Shown: positions 46,825-63,982 of the stretch, one piece after another
How the letters are laid out: each line of letters opens with the position of its first letter
Position numbering within the stretch: the first letter of the stretch is position 1
Assembly: GCA_965153355.1 (NCBI GenBank)
Contig: OZ231128.1
Location: 37,820,001 to 37,884,000, forward strand
Length of the DNA stretch: 64,000 bases
Direction of reading: 5' to 3'
Source: Flaccisagitta enflata
Lineage: Eukaryota > Chaetognatha > Sagittoidea > Aphragmophora
Notes under the pieces: generated by a model
Database searches by the model: none
The model's input: the letters and a program-made list of their open reading frames with translations, nothing else
What the model was told of the DNA's origin: nothing
Position numbers and translations under genes: made by a program

Positions 46825-47265
46825 ATCTTCTTCTTCTTCTTCTTCTTCTTCTTCTTCTTCTTCTTCTTCTTCTTCTTCTTCTTCTTCTTCTTCTTCTTCT
46901 TCTTCTTCTTCTTCTTCTTCTTCTTCTTCTTCTTCTTCTTCTTCTTCTTCTTCTTCTTTTTCTTTTTCTTTTTCTTTTTCTTCTTCTTCTTTTTCTTTTT
47001 ATTTTTCTTTTTCTTTCTTTATTTTTCTTTTTCTTTTTCTTTTCTTCTTTTTCTTTTTCTTTTTCTTTTTCTTTTTCTTTTTCTTTTTCTTCTTCTTCTT
47101 CTTCTTCTTCTTCTTCTTCTTCTTCTTCTTCTTCTTCTTCTTCTTCTTCTTCTTCTTCTTCTTCTTCTTCTTCTTCTTCTTCTTCTTCTTCTTCTTCTTC
47201 TTCTTCTTCTTCTTCTTCTTCTTCTTCTTCTTCTTCTTCTTCTTCTTCTTCTCTCTCTCCTTCTC
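46420..47265. repeat. (CTT)n/(CTTTTT)n polypyrimidine tract, 850 bp
   Basis: Uninterrupted pyrimidine-rich strand except for two or three A residues: (CTTTTT)n, then (CTT)n from about 46530 to 46957, a mixed block, and (CTT)n again to 47252. The poly-Phe, poly-Ser and poly-Arg/Glu ORFs are artefacts. Confidence 0.98.
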
Positions 47266-47525
47266 CTCTTCCTCCTCCTCTTCCTCCTCCTCTTCTCCGT
47301 TTCCGCTTTCTATCGCCTGTTTCGCTCCTTTTAGTCACGCGCCGTCTTCACGCGCAGACGTCCCGACTTTTCTCACCAACCTTTTTAGCTACCATTCATC
47401 TCTTTTTTTTTTTTCTGCCCTTTTCTCAACCATCGCTTTCCTCCTTTATATCTTTCTATCTATCCTTCTATCGCTCTATCTTCCTTTCTATCTTTCCTCC
47501 TTTCTTTCTTTCATTCTTTCTTTTT

Positions 47526-48199
47526 GGGCAGCGGCCCCGAAGGGGCCGATGACCTATGCTTTCACACAGGGGAAATTTCTCCTTCACCTTCTTCTCCTCC
47601 TTCTACGTCCCCCCCCCCCGGCCTTGGGACCCAAATCCCACCTCAAGGCCATATCCCAGCCCTTTAACCCAAATTCTGGCCTAGAGGCCCAAATTTCAGC
47701 ATTGAGACCCAAATTCCAACCTTAAGGCCCCAACCCCAGCTTCAAGGTTCAAACCCCAGCTTTCTGGCCCAAATCCCACACTTGAGCCCTTAATTTCAAC
47801 CTCAAAGCTGAAACCCCGACCTCAAAGCTCAAATCCCAGCCTCAAAGCTCAAATCCCAGTCTCAAGCTCAAATCCTAGTCTCAAAGCAAATTTGCCTCAA
47901 AGCTCAATCTTCGAGTCAATCCACCCCCGGGGCTCAAATCCCAGCCTCAAGACACATACCCAAGCCTCAAAGCTCAAATCCCAGCCTCAAGGCTCAAATT
48001 CCAGCCTCAAGGCTCAAATCCCAGCCTCAAGGCTCAAATCCCAGCCTTGAGGCTCAAATCCCAGCCTTGTGGCTCAAATATCAGCTCGGGGCTCTAAATG
48101 CAGCTCCTAGGCTCATATCCCAGCCTCCAGGCCCTAATTCCAGCCTTAAGGCTCAAATAAAAACAGCATAGGTCATCGGCCCCTTCGGGGCCGCTGCCC
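47526..48199. mobile_element. GGGCAG-family element, intact, perfect 34-bp TIRs
   Basis: 47526-47559 and 48166-48199 are perfect inverted repeats of 34 bp starting GGGCAGCGGCCCCGAAGGGG; each arm contains its own hairpin (CGGCCCC/GGGGCCG). The 600-bp interior is a tandem array of about 20 bp of the type CAAATCCCAGCCTCAAGGCT. No ORF and no clear target duplication. A 75-bp segment following the right end (to 48275) recurs after GGGGCTGCTGCCCC at 63640-63728. Confidence 0.75.
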
Positions 48200-48275
48200 C
48201 TCTAACCACCTCACACCAACATACACTCACATAGGGGCAACGGGTACCGCTGACCATCTAACGCTTTTGCGACTA

Positions 48276-49160
<885 letters not shown>

Positions 49161-49360
49161 TGCAAGCGCTTGCTAGTAACGAGTGTTCCAAGTGGTTGCC
49201 AGTGCTTGCTAGTACCGAGTGTTCCAAGTGCCTGCAAGTGCTTGCTAGTAATGAGTGTTCCAAGTGCCTGCAAGTGCTTGCTAATACCGAGTGTTCCAAG
49301 TGCTTGCTAGTAACGAATGTTCAAAATTGCTGCAAGTGCTTGATAGTAACGAGTGTTCCA
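49161..49360. repeat. 36-bp minisatellite, about 5.5 copies
   Basis: Imperfect tandem units built on TGCAAGTGCTTGCTAGTAAC, then GAGTGTTCCAAGTG. A unit divisible by three leaves ORFs open on both strands. Confidence 0.85.
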
Positions 49361-50070
49361 TGCCAAAAGCGTTTATTTTCTTCTGTGTTTTCCTCCCAAA
49401 TCGTCACTTTTGCCAGTTTCATTTTTCAATGTCGTGCAAATTTTTTTTCTGTTTTGCTTCCGTTTCACTCTAGTCTTTGCAGAGGGAAAGAAAGAAATAT
49501 GTCAAATTCCTCCGACATTGTATTTACAGTGAGTGGACAAACGACTAGTGTGTAAGTAAAGAAGTTCTGAAATACAATATTTGATATGTATATTTTGCAT
49601 CAGTGAAATCCACTAAAAATTATGCCCTGCCATATCAGAACCAAGAGTAGTTTGCCAAAAAAAACATTTTTTTATTTCCTTCATCGGCAATAATGGAAAT
49701 CCGCCTGTAACAGATAGAATTTGTTAGTCCCTTGGCATCCATTGTTGAGATAACTCAGAGGGGTAAGAATGAAACAGTCAAATTTCATGCTTCTATAAAT
49801 CAACCATTGTGTTGTTTCACTATTCATTATGTTGTTTCATAGTACCATGCATTTATTCTTTGGCAATATTCTACTTTAAAAGCTCAATATGGAATTTTCA
49901 TTTTTAACCTTGACGCAATTCTAGTTGCAGATGTTTTCAGAATTCGGATATATTTTTCCTGTATCTTATCTTTATATTTTTCCTGTATCTTTATCATGTA
50001 TCAAAAATTCATAACCAAGCAATGTACATAATTTTCGTTATGACACTGACTGTATATAGAGAGTGTTTTC
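49361..50070. other. intergenic, no gene seen
   Basis: AT-rich. Contains one copy of the GGCAATAATGGAAATCCGCC fragment at about 49686. Confidence 0.35.
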
Positions 50071-50285
50071 AGTCGCGTGTCACTTGACTCTAACCCGATT
50101 TGTCGGTCGGTATTTCTGTCGGTCTTTTCTTTTAATTTGTCTGTCCGCCAGTAACAATTCTCTTTTTCCACTATTTGTGGGAGGTTCTTACGTCAATGCT
50201 CCTGTCCCAATTCTCGATTAAGCTATTTCATCACGGTCTTTGCCCTTCCGCAGGTGACTTTGGTAGCCGTGTATCCAAGACTTTA
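50071..50285 (+). repeat. CGCG-palindrome repeat family, diverged copy
   Basis: AGTCGCGTGTCACTTGACTC at the left, GTCGGTCGGTATTTCTGTCG, and the end GGTAGCCGTGTATCCAAGAC. Confidence 0.65.
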
Positions 50286-50789
50286 TTTCTTTCCCATACA
50301 TCATAGCAGATATTGCTTTTTTTTCGACGGAGCAAATCTCTCCTGTTTTTTACGACTTGGCAATCAGGGGGTGGTGTTTGTTGCTAACTTCAGTTCCTCA
50401 AAAAAAGTGATTTTGCAATTTTGTTTTTCATGAAAAGATCTACAATTTTTTTCTTGTAATCAAATTATTTTAATGACGAACAATCGTATTCCATCACATT
50501 TTTTCTCTTTTCATTCGACGCCAATAAAATCTTTCTGTTCTCCTCCTTTCTCTCTAATGGTGACAACAAAAATGAAGTCTTATGCTTTGTTTCGAAACCT
50601 CCTAAGGCTTTTTCTCTTCTTTACCGCGTTTTAATGCTTTGTATTTTAATGGCTTCACATCCGTATTGGCAATTCGCCATTGCAAACAGTGCAGTTTCCT
50701 TTGTCACTATTTCTCTCTCAATTTCTTTATTTTGCACTCTATTGCTATGCTTTTGTCTGTTTTTCTTTATCTGTCTTACTAACTGTGTG

Positions 50790-50908
<119 letters not shown>

Positions 50909-51291
50909 AAACTGTCCCCCATTCACATAACTCATCATATCAGTGTCATGAAGATTCTTTTTTTTTTCTGCTGTCCCCGCACCATTCTCTTTCTTTCTCC
51001 TTTTTCTTTTCACTTTCCCTTGGGCGAAACTCTACATATTCGATGAATGAATGATTGATTACGGGCTCGTTCATCTTCTAACTCAGTATTTTTCCCCGAC
51101 CGAAATGTCTCTCTTTTTTTCCTCTCCTTTCTTGATGCTTCTCTTACGTTGGACCTCTCTGACCATCTTTTTGATGATGTGTCTCCGCATCTTTATTCAA
51201 CAAAGAATTCAACCCCAAATGCGTGTCCATGAGCCGGAGAATTGCTTTACTGATTCGCTCTTGTTCTCAAAATACTACTGATAACCCCCCA
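50909..51291. other. intergenic, no gene supported
   Basis: One hydrophobic short ORF at 51051-51281, but no family recognised. Confidence 0.3.
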
Positions 51292-51448
51292 TAACACCTG
51301 TTACGCAACTATTGGAAAAGCAATAGTAAAAGTAATTTGGTCCTGACCTTTTTAGGCCATCACATTTATGCCACCAGAAGTATGCTTTCCATCACTATAT
51401 TCATACTTTTCATAGCGTTGCTTTTCACTAATTGTGTTACAGGTGTTA
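51292..51448. mobile_element. 157-bp MITE, TAACACCTGT ends
   Basis: TAACACCTGTTAC at the left and its inverted form GTTACAGGTGTTA at the right, with AAAAGCAA inner matches. A TA duplication may be included in the ends. No ORF. Confidence 0.6.
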
Positions 51449-52320
51449 GTAGCATTCCCCTTCTTGGGTGTATTTGAATTTATGAATCGGATAAATAATT
51501 GCTCTGATAAGCACTCAGGGAGCCTAAGAAATCAGGATTTGAGTCATTGAAATTCATTCTACATCAACCGTTTTGAGACGAACAAGATAAAATCTACCTT
51601 AAAGATACCCATCATGAAAGAATAGTATCGTTAAAAATCGTTTATTTCTTTGACAATCTTCATTCATAACGAAGAATAAACATTAAATACAACCAAGATG
51701 ATAAACGAAGCATTGCAAGCTATTCATAGTTAACTAGACAGCTCCATAACTGCCCCTGAGAAACCCGCAATTCCGCAAATTACGATGTTTTTGCTTTTTA
51801 AAGATCTCGAAAAAAAGGATCGTCCCATATGGTTGAGACATGGCAATCAAAGTATGGCGAAAAGAGAACAATATTTTAGAAAGCTTGAGGCGAAGCTGCT
51901 CCTCCAATTTATCTAAATGCCTTCTTGACAACCGCCTGTGAAAAGAAGAAGTTGATGAGAAACATTCTAATCTCCTCGCTGTCATTTCCTTTTTTTGCCT
52001 TCCTCAGTGCCGCCGCACTGGTATCGTTCTTCCCTTACCTTCTTTCCTCTTCGATTGCTAAACCTTTTTTTTATTTTGATAAAATATCAACCTGAATATA
52101 TGTCTATAAAACAGTTGCGACCATAGTATCTCTCTAATCCCTTGAAAATTATGATAAATTTACATATTGCGCAATTAGGAAAAATTGCAACCAAGACTAT
52201 CTGTATAATGAATTCATCAGAATCAAAAATTGAAACCACAGTTAACGGATAAAATGATTATTGATCGACTTGACTAAAGCACAAAAAACATGCATCTAAA
52301 CAACCTACTTTACCAACCAA
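51449..52320. other. intergenic, no gene seen
   Basis: AT-rich sequence. Nothing recognised. Confidence 0.35.
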
Positions 52321-52325
52321 CCAAC

Positions 52326-52627
52326 TTAGTTTGCCAACCAACTTAGATTGCCAATAGAATGATATTACAACTGAACAGGTTTAGTATTTTTGAGCAGCTA
52401 CATTCAAAGTTTTATCTCACTTGATGAATCGAAAGTTTGCTCTTCATGCTTTTGAAAAACTGTTTCAAGGCAACATAGTTTGCCAACCAACTTAGTTTAC
52501 CAATAAAATGAGATTCCAACTGAACAGTTCACTTTTCTTAGGGCAGCTACATTCAAAGTTTTATCTCACTAACGTTAGGCGAATTAAAAGCACGCTCTTC
52601 ATGCTTTTGAAAAACTGTTTCACATTT
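52326..52627. repeat. 150-bp tandem duplication
   Basis: Two imperfect copies share TTGCCAACCAACTTAG, GCAGCTACATTCAAAGTTTT and CTCTTCATGCTTTTGAAAAA. Confidence 0.75.
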
Positions 52628-52914
52628 TGCCCAAATACTAATGCGGTGTTTATGGCGCTATATGCATCTGTGCACCTGCCAAAATACTTGTTTTGCTTCT
52701 TTTCATCACTGTCGCTACTCACCCACACTTATGCAGCTAGCCGTGTTTCCGGCCTTGCCATTTGAGGGGGTGCGTAAAAGGAATTGAAGCACCGTGGTGT
52801 CAAATTACTGACACAGTAACTTGAAGGACGCCTTGAGATGAATTTGAACATATTTTTTTTCTCTTGAAGTTGAAATGCACAGCTCTCTTTCTCTCTCTTC
52901 TCTGTCTCTCTGTC

Positions 52915-54345
<1,431 letters not shown>

Positions 54346-54346
54346 A

Positions 54347-54670
54347 ATACCATCACCGTGACCAATATTCACCCCTGACGCTGAAAAATACCAGCCGACC
54401 ACCTTGAACCACCTGGCCCCCCTAAAACACCATTACCGTGGCCAATATACACCCCTGACGCTGAAAAATACCGGCCGACTACCTAGAACCACCTGGTCCC
54501 CCTAAAACACCATCGAGGTGGCCAATATACACCCCTGACGTTGAAAAATACCAGCCGACTACCTAGAACCACCTGGCCCCCCTAAAACACCATCACCGTG
54601 GCCAATATACACCCCTGACGCTGAAAAATACCAGCCGACCACCTAGAACCACCTGGCCCCCTTAAACACC
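54347..54670. repeat. 80-bp tandem repeat, 4 copies
   Basis: The unit includes CGTGGCCAATATACACCCCT and AGAACCACCTGGCCCCCCTA. Four copies are present and differ at a few positions. Confidence 0.9.
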
Positions 54671-54957
54671 ATATGTCAGGCGGAGCAACCAACGTAATAG
54701 GTATAGCATATCCAATACTATCGCATGTGGATATCTCAGAAAAGATTGAATACTAGTATCAAATCTGCTTCGATTGAAGAGCGATGCCTCAAACTGCCAC
54801 CCACAGTTTAACAGTCTCGGCGTGATTATCACTCCCACGATCCCACTAACAACGATCCCACTAACAACGATCCCACTATCGACGCCATCTATGAAGTTTT
54901 GAAAATGTTTTACGACAAACTCGCAACCCATTGAGACTTGGGAAACTGAGCCATTGC

Positions 54958-54961
54958 TACG
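54958..54961. repeat. target-site duplication TACG (left)
   Basis: TACG directly precedes the CACCGT tip. The same four bases directly follow the opposite tip at 61763-61766. Confidence 0.8.
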
Positions 54962-55845
54962 CACCGTATTGCCTAGCTGTGATAACTAGGAAAAAATGAC
55001 ACAGCATTGCGACCTATTCTGGGGTGTTTTATACACCTAGACTGATATTCCCCTGCATGAGACTAAAAATTCTGTTGGGATTTTTTGGAGAAAACGCCGT
55101 AAAATGTCGTAATTTCCCGTAAAATTGACATTTTTGAGCGTTTTTCAGCCAAAACGAGCTAAAAAAACAGCGGCTCTGGTCAGCAAATGGTCTGACAATT
55201 ATAATATAGGACTGAGACACATTCATGCAAAAATTCAAGTCATGCAGACGTCATATGGTATCATTTTACGTCGTTAAATGCCGTTAAAATGACATTTTTG
55301 GACTGATTTTTAGTGATGCTCTTCCATATCATAAGATATGGTCTTAAAAACTGCTAGGAAATGGGTATTGGGGCCTAAAACGCTCATATGCTTAAATTCC
55401 ATAAGATATTGTTGTAATTGGTCACATTGCAAAGCCGTAAAATGCCGTCAAATGTCGTAAAATGCCGTAAAAATGACATATTTGGCATTCTTTTGAGTAA
55501 TACTGGCTCAACAATGCTTAACCTGATAAAACTTAGTATTTGGGGCAATGAGAGACACTCTTAAAATAACTCAAAGTAAGCCGTCATCATTCAGCATCAT
55601 TTCATGCTGTAAGAAATGCCGTAAAAATGATAAATGGCTTTTTTTACTGACTTTTGGGTGTTATTTCATAATATAGTGTGGCATTTCTTCTAAAATGCCC
55701 AAAAAGGATGGTAGATCCTGAGATACATTTAGATGAAGGCTTCAACACACAGTGTTATGATGACTCCACATTTACATGCCGTAAAAGACCGTAAAATGCC
55801 GTAAAAGACTAAAATGACTGTAAAATGCCGTGAAATGGCAAAATA
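54962..55845 (+). repeat. left terminal inverted repeat with RSS-like tip
   Basis: Tip CACCGTA, a 22-bp spacer, then AAAAAATGA. Inward, the repeat is built of roughly 190-bp subrepeats, each with GAGACAC, ATCATTT and clustered GCCGTAAAATG motifs. Matched by the right TIR in inverted orientation. The inner boundary is approximate because the subrepeats blur the alignment. Confidence 0.85.
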
Positions 55846-55859
55846 TTTTTTTTTTGGTT

Positions 55860-56000
55860 TTTAGATGCATCCTTGCATTTCTATAAAAGGGTCTGTCCAT
55901 CCGTTCGTTCGTCCATCTGTCAGTCCATCTGTCTGTCCTCCAGTCCATCTGTCGGTCCATCTGTCTGTCCGTTTGTTTGTCTGTTATGCCTCCTGAAAAA
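55860..56000 (+). repeat. palindrome-family repeat piece inside the transposon
   Basis: ATGCATCCTTGCATTTCTAT, then (GTCCATCT)n, corresponding to the left half of the dispersed family. Lies between the left TIR and exon 1. Confidence 0.55.
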
Positions 56001-56205
56001 TCGCACTTCTCGGTTGTTTCTGGCCTCAGTGAGTGCAATGAATCAAATGACATTTTTCTGAGAGCCTTCTTTTATTGTTCTGTCTGAAATCCTAGCGGTC
56101 TCTCTCTCCGTTCATGCGTTCAGCGCCAAAATCACTCCATGCAGTGACGCGGTCAGGACATCGTTGGTCGAAAAAATGCTTTATATTAGGTAAACAGAAT
56201 CAGAT

Positions 56206-56231
56206 TGTGTGCGTGTGTGTGTGGTGTGTGT

Positions 56232-56302
<71 letters not shown>
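56206..56302. repeat. (GT)n microsatellite
   Basis: About 97 bp of GT repeat with two GGT variants, 115 bp upstream of the transposase start codon. Confidence 0.97.
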
Positions 56303-56303
<1 letters not shown>

Positions 56304-56416
56304 CCTGTTTTTCTAGACCTTGCCATATGATAGAGAGCTTCGTGGAAAGAAATTTGCTCCAAAGTCAGATTTAGAAACAAGTCATATTTGATAATAGTAC
56401 CTAACTCGAGATCAGA

Positions 56417-60516
<4,100 letters not shown>

Positions 60517-60712
60517 ATTTGTTAAAAGTCGTTCAACTTCTTTTTCGTTTGTATTCCGTTGAATTTTCTAGTATTCTGATTTTTTTATGAAATGCAACAA
60601 CCCATGCTTATCCCATATTGATCAAGAACCAATGAAAAAAAAAAACAATTAAACATCAACAACTAACTAGTAATTCTCTTTAGTTTAGATTAGCTTGGAC
60701 GAAAAAAAACAT

Positions 60713-60890
<178 letters not shown>

Positions 60891-60909
60891 GGTCGCTAAC
60901 CTAGAAACT

Positions 60910-61762
60910 GCAAAAAATGTCAATTAAGTGGCACTTAACGGTTATTTACGGCATAAGGATATGATTAAATATCAACTCATTGATTTGAATCAATGATTTC
61001 AGTACATCCAACTTTCCATTTTCTGGCACATTTTGTGTTTATACGTGCTATATGAGAGGGTGTCACACAAAAAAGGTCAAAAATACTATTTTGACGGCAT
61101 TTTAACGGCATTTTAACGGCATGAAACTATATCAAATGATGACAAATTGAATAAGATATTTTCTAGAATGTGTCTCAGTTTCAAATTATCCTAGTTTGTT
61201 TGTTTCTGACAAGGAGAGCAATTGTATGAGTAATTATTACCCCAAAAATGCCATTTTAACAGCACTTAACGGCACTTAACGGCACTTTACGGCATTACAT
61301 GTCACCAAATCCTGACATCATATTACGAAAGTTTGATATACGTTTGTTTTAGGCCCTGATACTCTTTTTCTGGCAGTTCTCAAATCATTTCCAGCTATTT
61401 GAGAGAGTGACACCCGAGAAACGCTTAAAATTGCTATTTTAACGGCATTTTACGGCGTAAAATGATACCAAATGATTCCGCTTGACTTAAATTTTTACAT
61501 GAACATGTCTCAGTGGTAAATTGTAATTGTCAGACCATTTGCTGACCAGAGCCGCAGTTTTTGAGCTCGTTTCGGCTGAAAAACGCTCAAAAATGTCAAT
61601 TTTACGGGGAATTACGGCATTTTACGGCGTTTTCTTGGAAAAATCCCAACAGAATTTTTAGTCTCATGCAGGGGAATATCAGTCTAGGTGTATATAACAC
61701 CCCAGAATAGGTCGCTATGCTGTGTCATTTTTTCCTACCTATCACAGCTAGGCAACACGGTG
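60910..61762 (-). repeat. right terminal inverted repeat with RSS-like tip
   Basis: Reading inward from 61762 on the minus strand: CACCGTG, 22 bp, AAAAAATGA, then the same order of blocks as the left TIR. CACCGTG differs from the RSS heptamer CACAGTG at one position. Confidence 0.85.
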
Positions 61763-61766
61763 TACG
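61763..61766. repeat. target-site duplication TACG (right)
   Basis: Follows the ACGGTG tip directly and equals the 4 bp before the left tip. The next base on each side does not match. Confidence 0.8.
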
Positions 61767-62940
61767 CCTCTCAAGTCTCCCCATTCCCCAATTACCCCAA
61801 GTCTGAATCTTTTCTATTTAACTTGCACATCGTGGATCTTACTTTTACAGTACCGCGGAGTTGTCACAATGTGCCACTTACCGATTCACAACTGAGGACG
61901 ATATATACGAGCATGTCTATGATGTCTGCGATGTCTATGATCGTGTATTCAGAGTGGGTGTAAATTTCGTTGACACCGTCAAAGTCAAAGATCCTCATCA
62001 TAAACACCATCGTCTTCGTTTTTCGGTCGCCATTTTCGTCATCGTCGTCTTTCGTCGTCATCGTCATCGTTTGAGTTGTTGTCGTCGTCTTATCGAGTTA
62101 TGATACACCCGTCGTCGTTATCGATGAGGTCGTTAATGTCGTTCTCGTAGTAATCTGTTTCCAACTTCAGGCGTCCTTGACCTTTTTAGTATATTTAGAT
62201 TGAGATTTTACCGGCTTCTTACCAACAACTTAACGATGTTCATGGCTTTTCTTTTTTTGTGATCGCGAGACAGACAAAATCTTTATTCTCTTGTTTTGAG
62301 GGTTTTTAGTTGCGGACATGCAACTCTATAAGTGGTTTTGTCCGTTTGATGGTCCGTCGGCTGTGTGTTTATAACAGATAATAAGTAGGCAATTTCAACA
62401 TTTTTTCCCAGATTTATGAAAATTGTTTTTAAGTAAGATCTTTTTCTCTGGGACTGTCTGTTTTTTATCTTGACATGATTCTTCTTGTAGAAACAAAATA
62501 ACCATTACATCAGGTGAAAATCTTCTGGGGATCTAAAAATAATGTTGCCATATCAAAATATTCATTCTCTTTCCGTATATGAAAGCCTAGGAAATTCTAG
62601 GATTTCTCCTAAATCAGAAACGCTTTCATGACTGGTGCTGTAGTTAGATTAGTCGACGAACTGACGATTAACCGATGCGATGAGTAAAGAGGTGCTAACA
62701 AGAGACTTGATGACTTTTTTTTCAAGGCAACATGAGTAGGATCTTGTTTTGGCTAGATGCCAAACTCCGGAGTACGGAGTAGGAGTAACTCCGTTTTGCT
62801 TTGTTTATGCCATATCGGTTCGTTTGACACTACAAAGACCGAAAGTTTGCGAACTCATATATCAACTTCTGCCTCCAGACTCTCTCTCTCTCTCTTGCTT
62901 TATTCTTATCATAAAAAAAAGCCACGACAAATGGCTCGTT
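61767..62940. other. intergenic, one palindrome-family piece
   Basis: Unique-looking sequence with a CGTCGTCATCGTC-rich stretch (62035-62120). A truncated palindrome-family copy lies at 62308-62360 (AGTTGCGGACATGCAACTCT). No gene supported. Confidence 0.4.
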
Positions 62941-62959
62941 GATGGCCCTGGGCAAAAGT

Positions 62960-63630
62960 CACAGTTGACAGAGCGAGTGACAAGTTACGAAAAGTACAAA
63001 TGTCATTGCGGTCATGACCAGACAGCAACAGTCACAGTTGACAAAGCGAGTGACAAATTACAAAAAAGTACAAATGTTATTTGTGGTCATGACCAGACAG
63101 CAACAGTCACAATTGAAAAAGCGGGTGATAAATTACAAAAAAGTACAAATGTTATTTGTGGTCATGATCAGACAGCAACAGTCACAATTGACAAAGCGGG
63201 TGACAAATTACAAAAAAGTACAAATGTTATTTGTGGTCATGACCAGACAGCAACAGTCACAATTGACAAAGCGGGTGACAAATTACAAAAAAGTACAAAT
63301 GTTATTTGTGGTCATGACCAGACAGCAATAGTCACAATTAACAAAGCGAGTGACAAATTACAAAAAAGTACAAATGTCATTTGTGGTCATGACCAGACAG
63401 CAACAGTCACAATTGACAAAGCGGATGACAAATTACAAAAAAGTACAAATGTTATTTGTGGTCATGACCAGACAGCAACAGTCACAATTGACAAAGCGGG
63501 TGACAAATTACAAAAAAGTACAAATGTTATTTGTGGTCATGACCAGACAGAAACAGTCACAATTGACAAAGCGGGTGACAAATTACAAAGAAGTACAAAT
63601 GTCATATGTGGTCATGAACAGACAAAGCGA
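62960..63630 (+). repeat. 75-bp minisatellite, about 9 copies
   Basis: Tandem units containing AAATTACAAAAAAGTACAAA, TTTGTGGTCATGACCAGACA and GCAACAGTCACAATTGACAA. The unit is a multiple of three and at least two plus-strand frames stay open through the array, one reading CGHDQTATVTIDKAGDKLQK per unit. Open frames here follow from the repeat length and do not prove coding. Confidence 0.9.
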
Positions 63631-63636
63631 GTGACA

Positions 63637-63728
63637 TGTTCGGGGCTGCTGCCCCTCTCACCATTACAACCCAACATACACTTACTTAGGGGCAACTGGT
63701 ATCGCTGACCATCTGACGCTTTTGCGAC
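63637..63728. repeat. GGGCAG-family downstream segment
   Basis: GGGGCTGCTGCCCCTCTCAC and TAGGGGCAACTGGTATCGCT match the segment after the element at 47526 (48186-48275). Here no complete element precedes it. Confidence 0.6.
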
Positions 63729-63735
63729 TTCTTTT

Positions 63736-63982
63736 AGTCGCGTGCTACGCGACTCTACACCCCGCTTTGTCGGTCTGTCCGTTGGTCCGTCGGTCCGTCG
63801 GTCCGTCGGTCCATCGGTCCGTCGGTCCGTCGGTCTGTCCGTTGGTCCGACCGTCACACTTTACTTTTTTGGGTTTTTGCGTTCTTTGGCCTCACTGCTC
63901 CTGCCCAAATGTCAAAGTGACCTCAAATATGGCCCCTGCCCACCCACACGCGACTGGGGTAGCCGTGTATCCGGCCTTATTC
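63736..63982 (+). repeat. CGCG-palindrome repeat family, complete copy
   Basis: AGTCGCGTGCTACGCGACT, CACCCCGCTTTGTCGG, (GGTCCGTC)n, CTCCTGCCCAAATGTC, CACACGCGACTGGG and the end GTAGCCGTGTATCCGGCC. Confidence 0.8.

Noticed and set aside
46303-47338. Long poly-Phe (plus) and poly-Arg/Glu (minus) ORFs
   Set aside because: Products of the (CTT)n/(CTTTTT)n tract; open in all frames.
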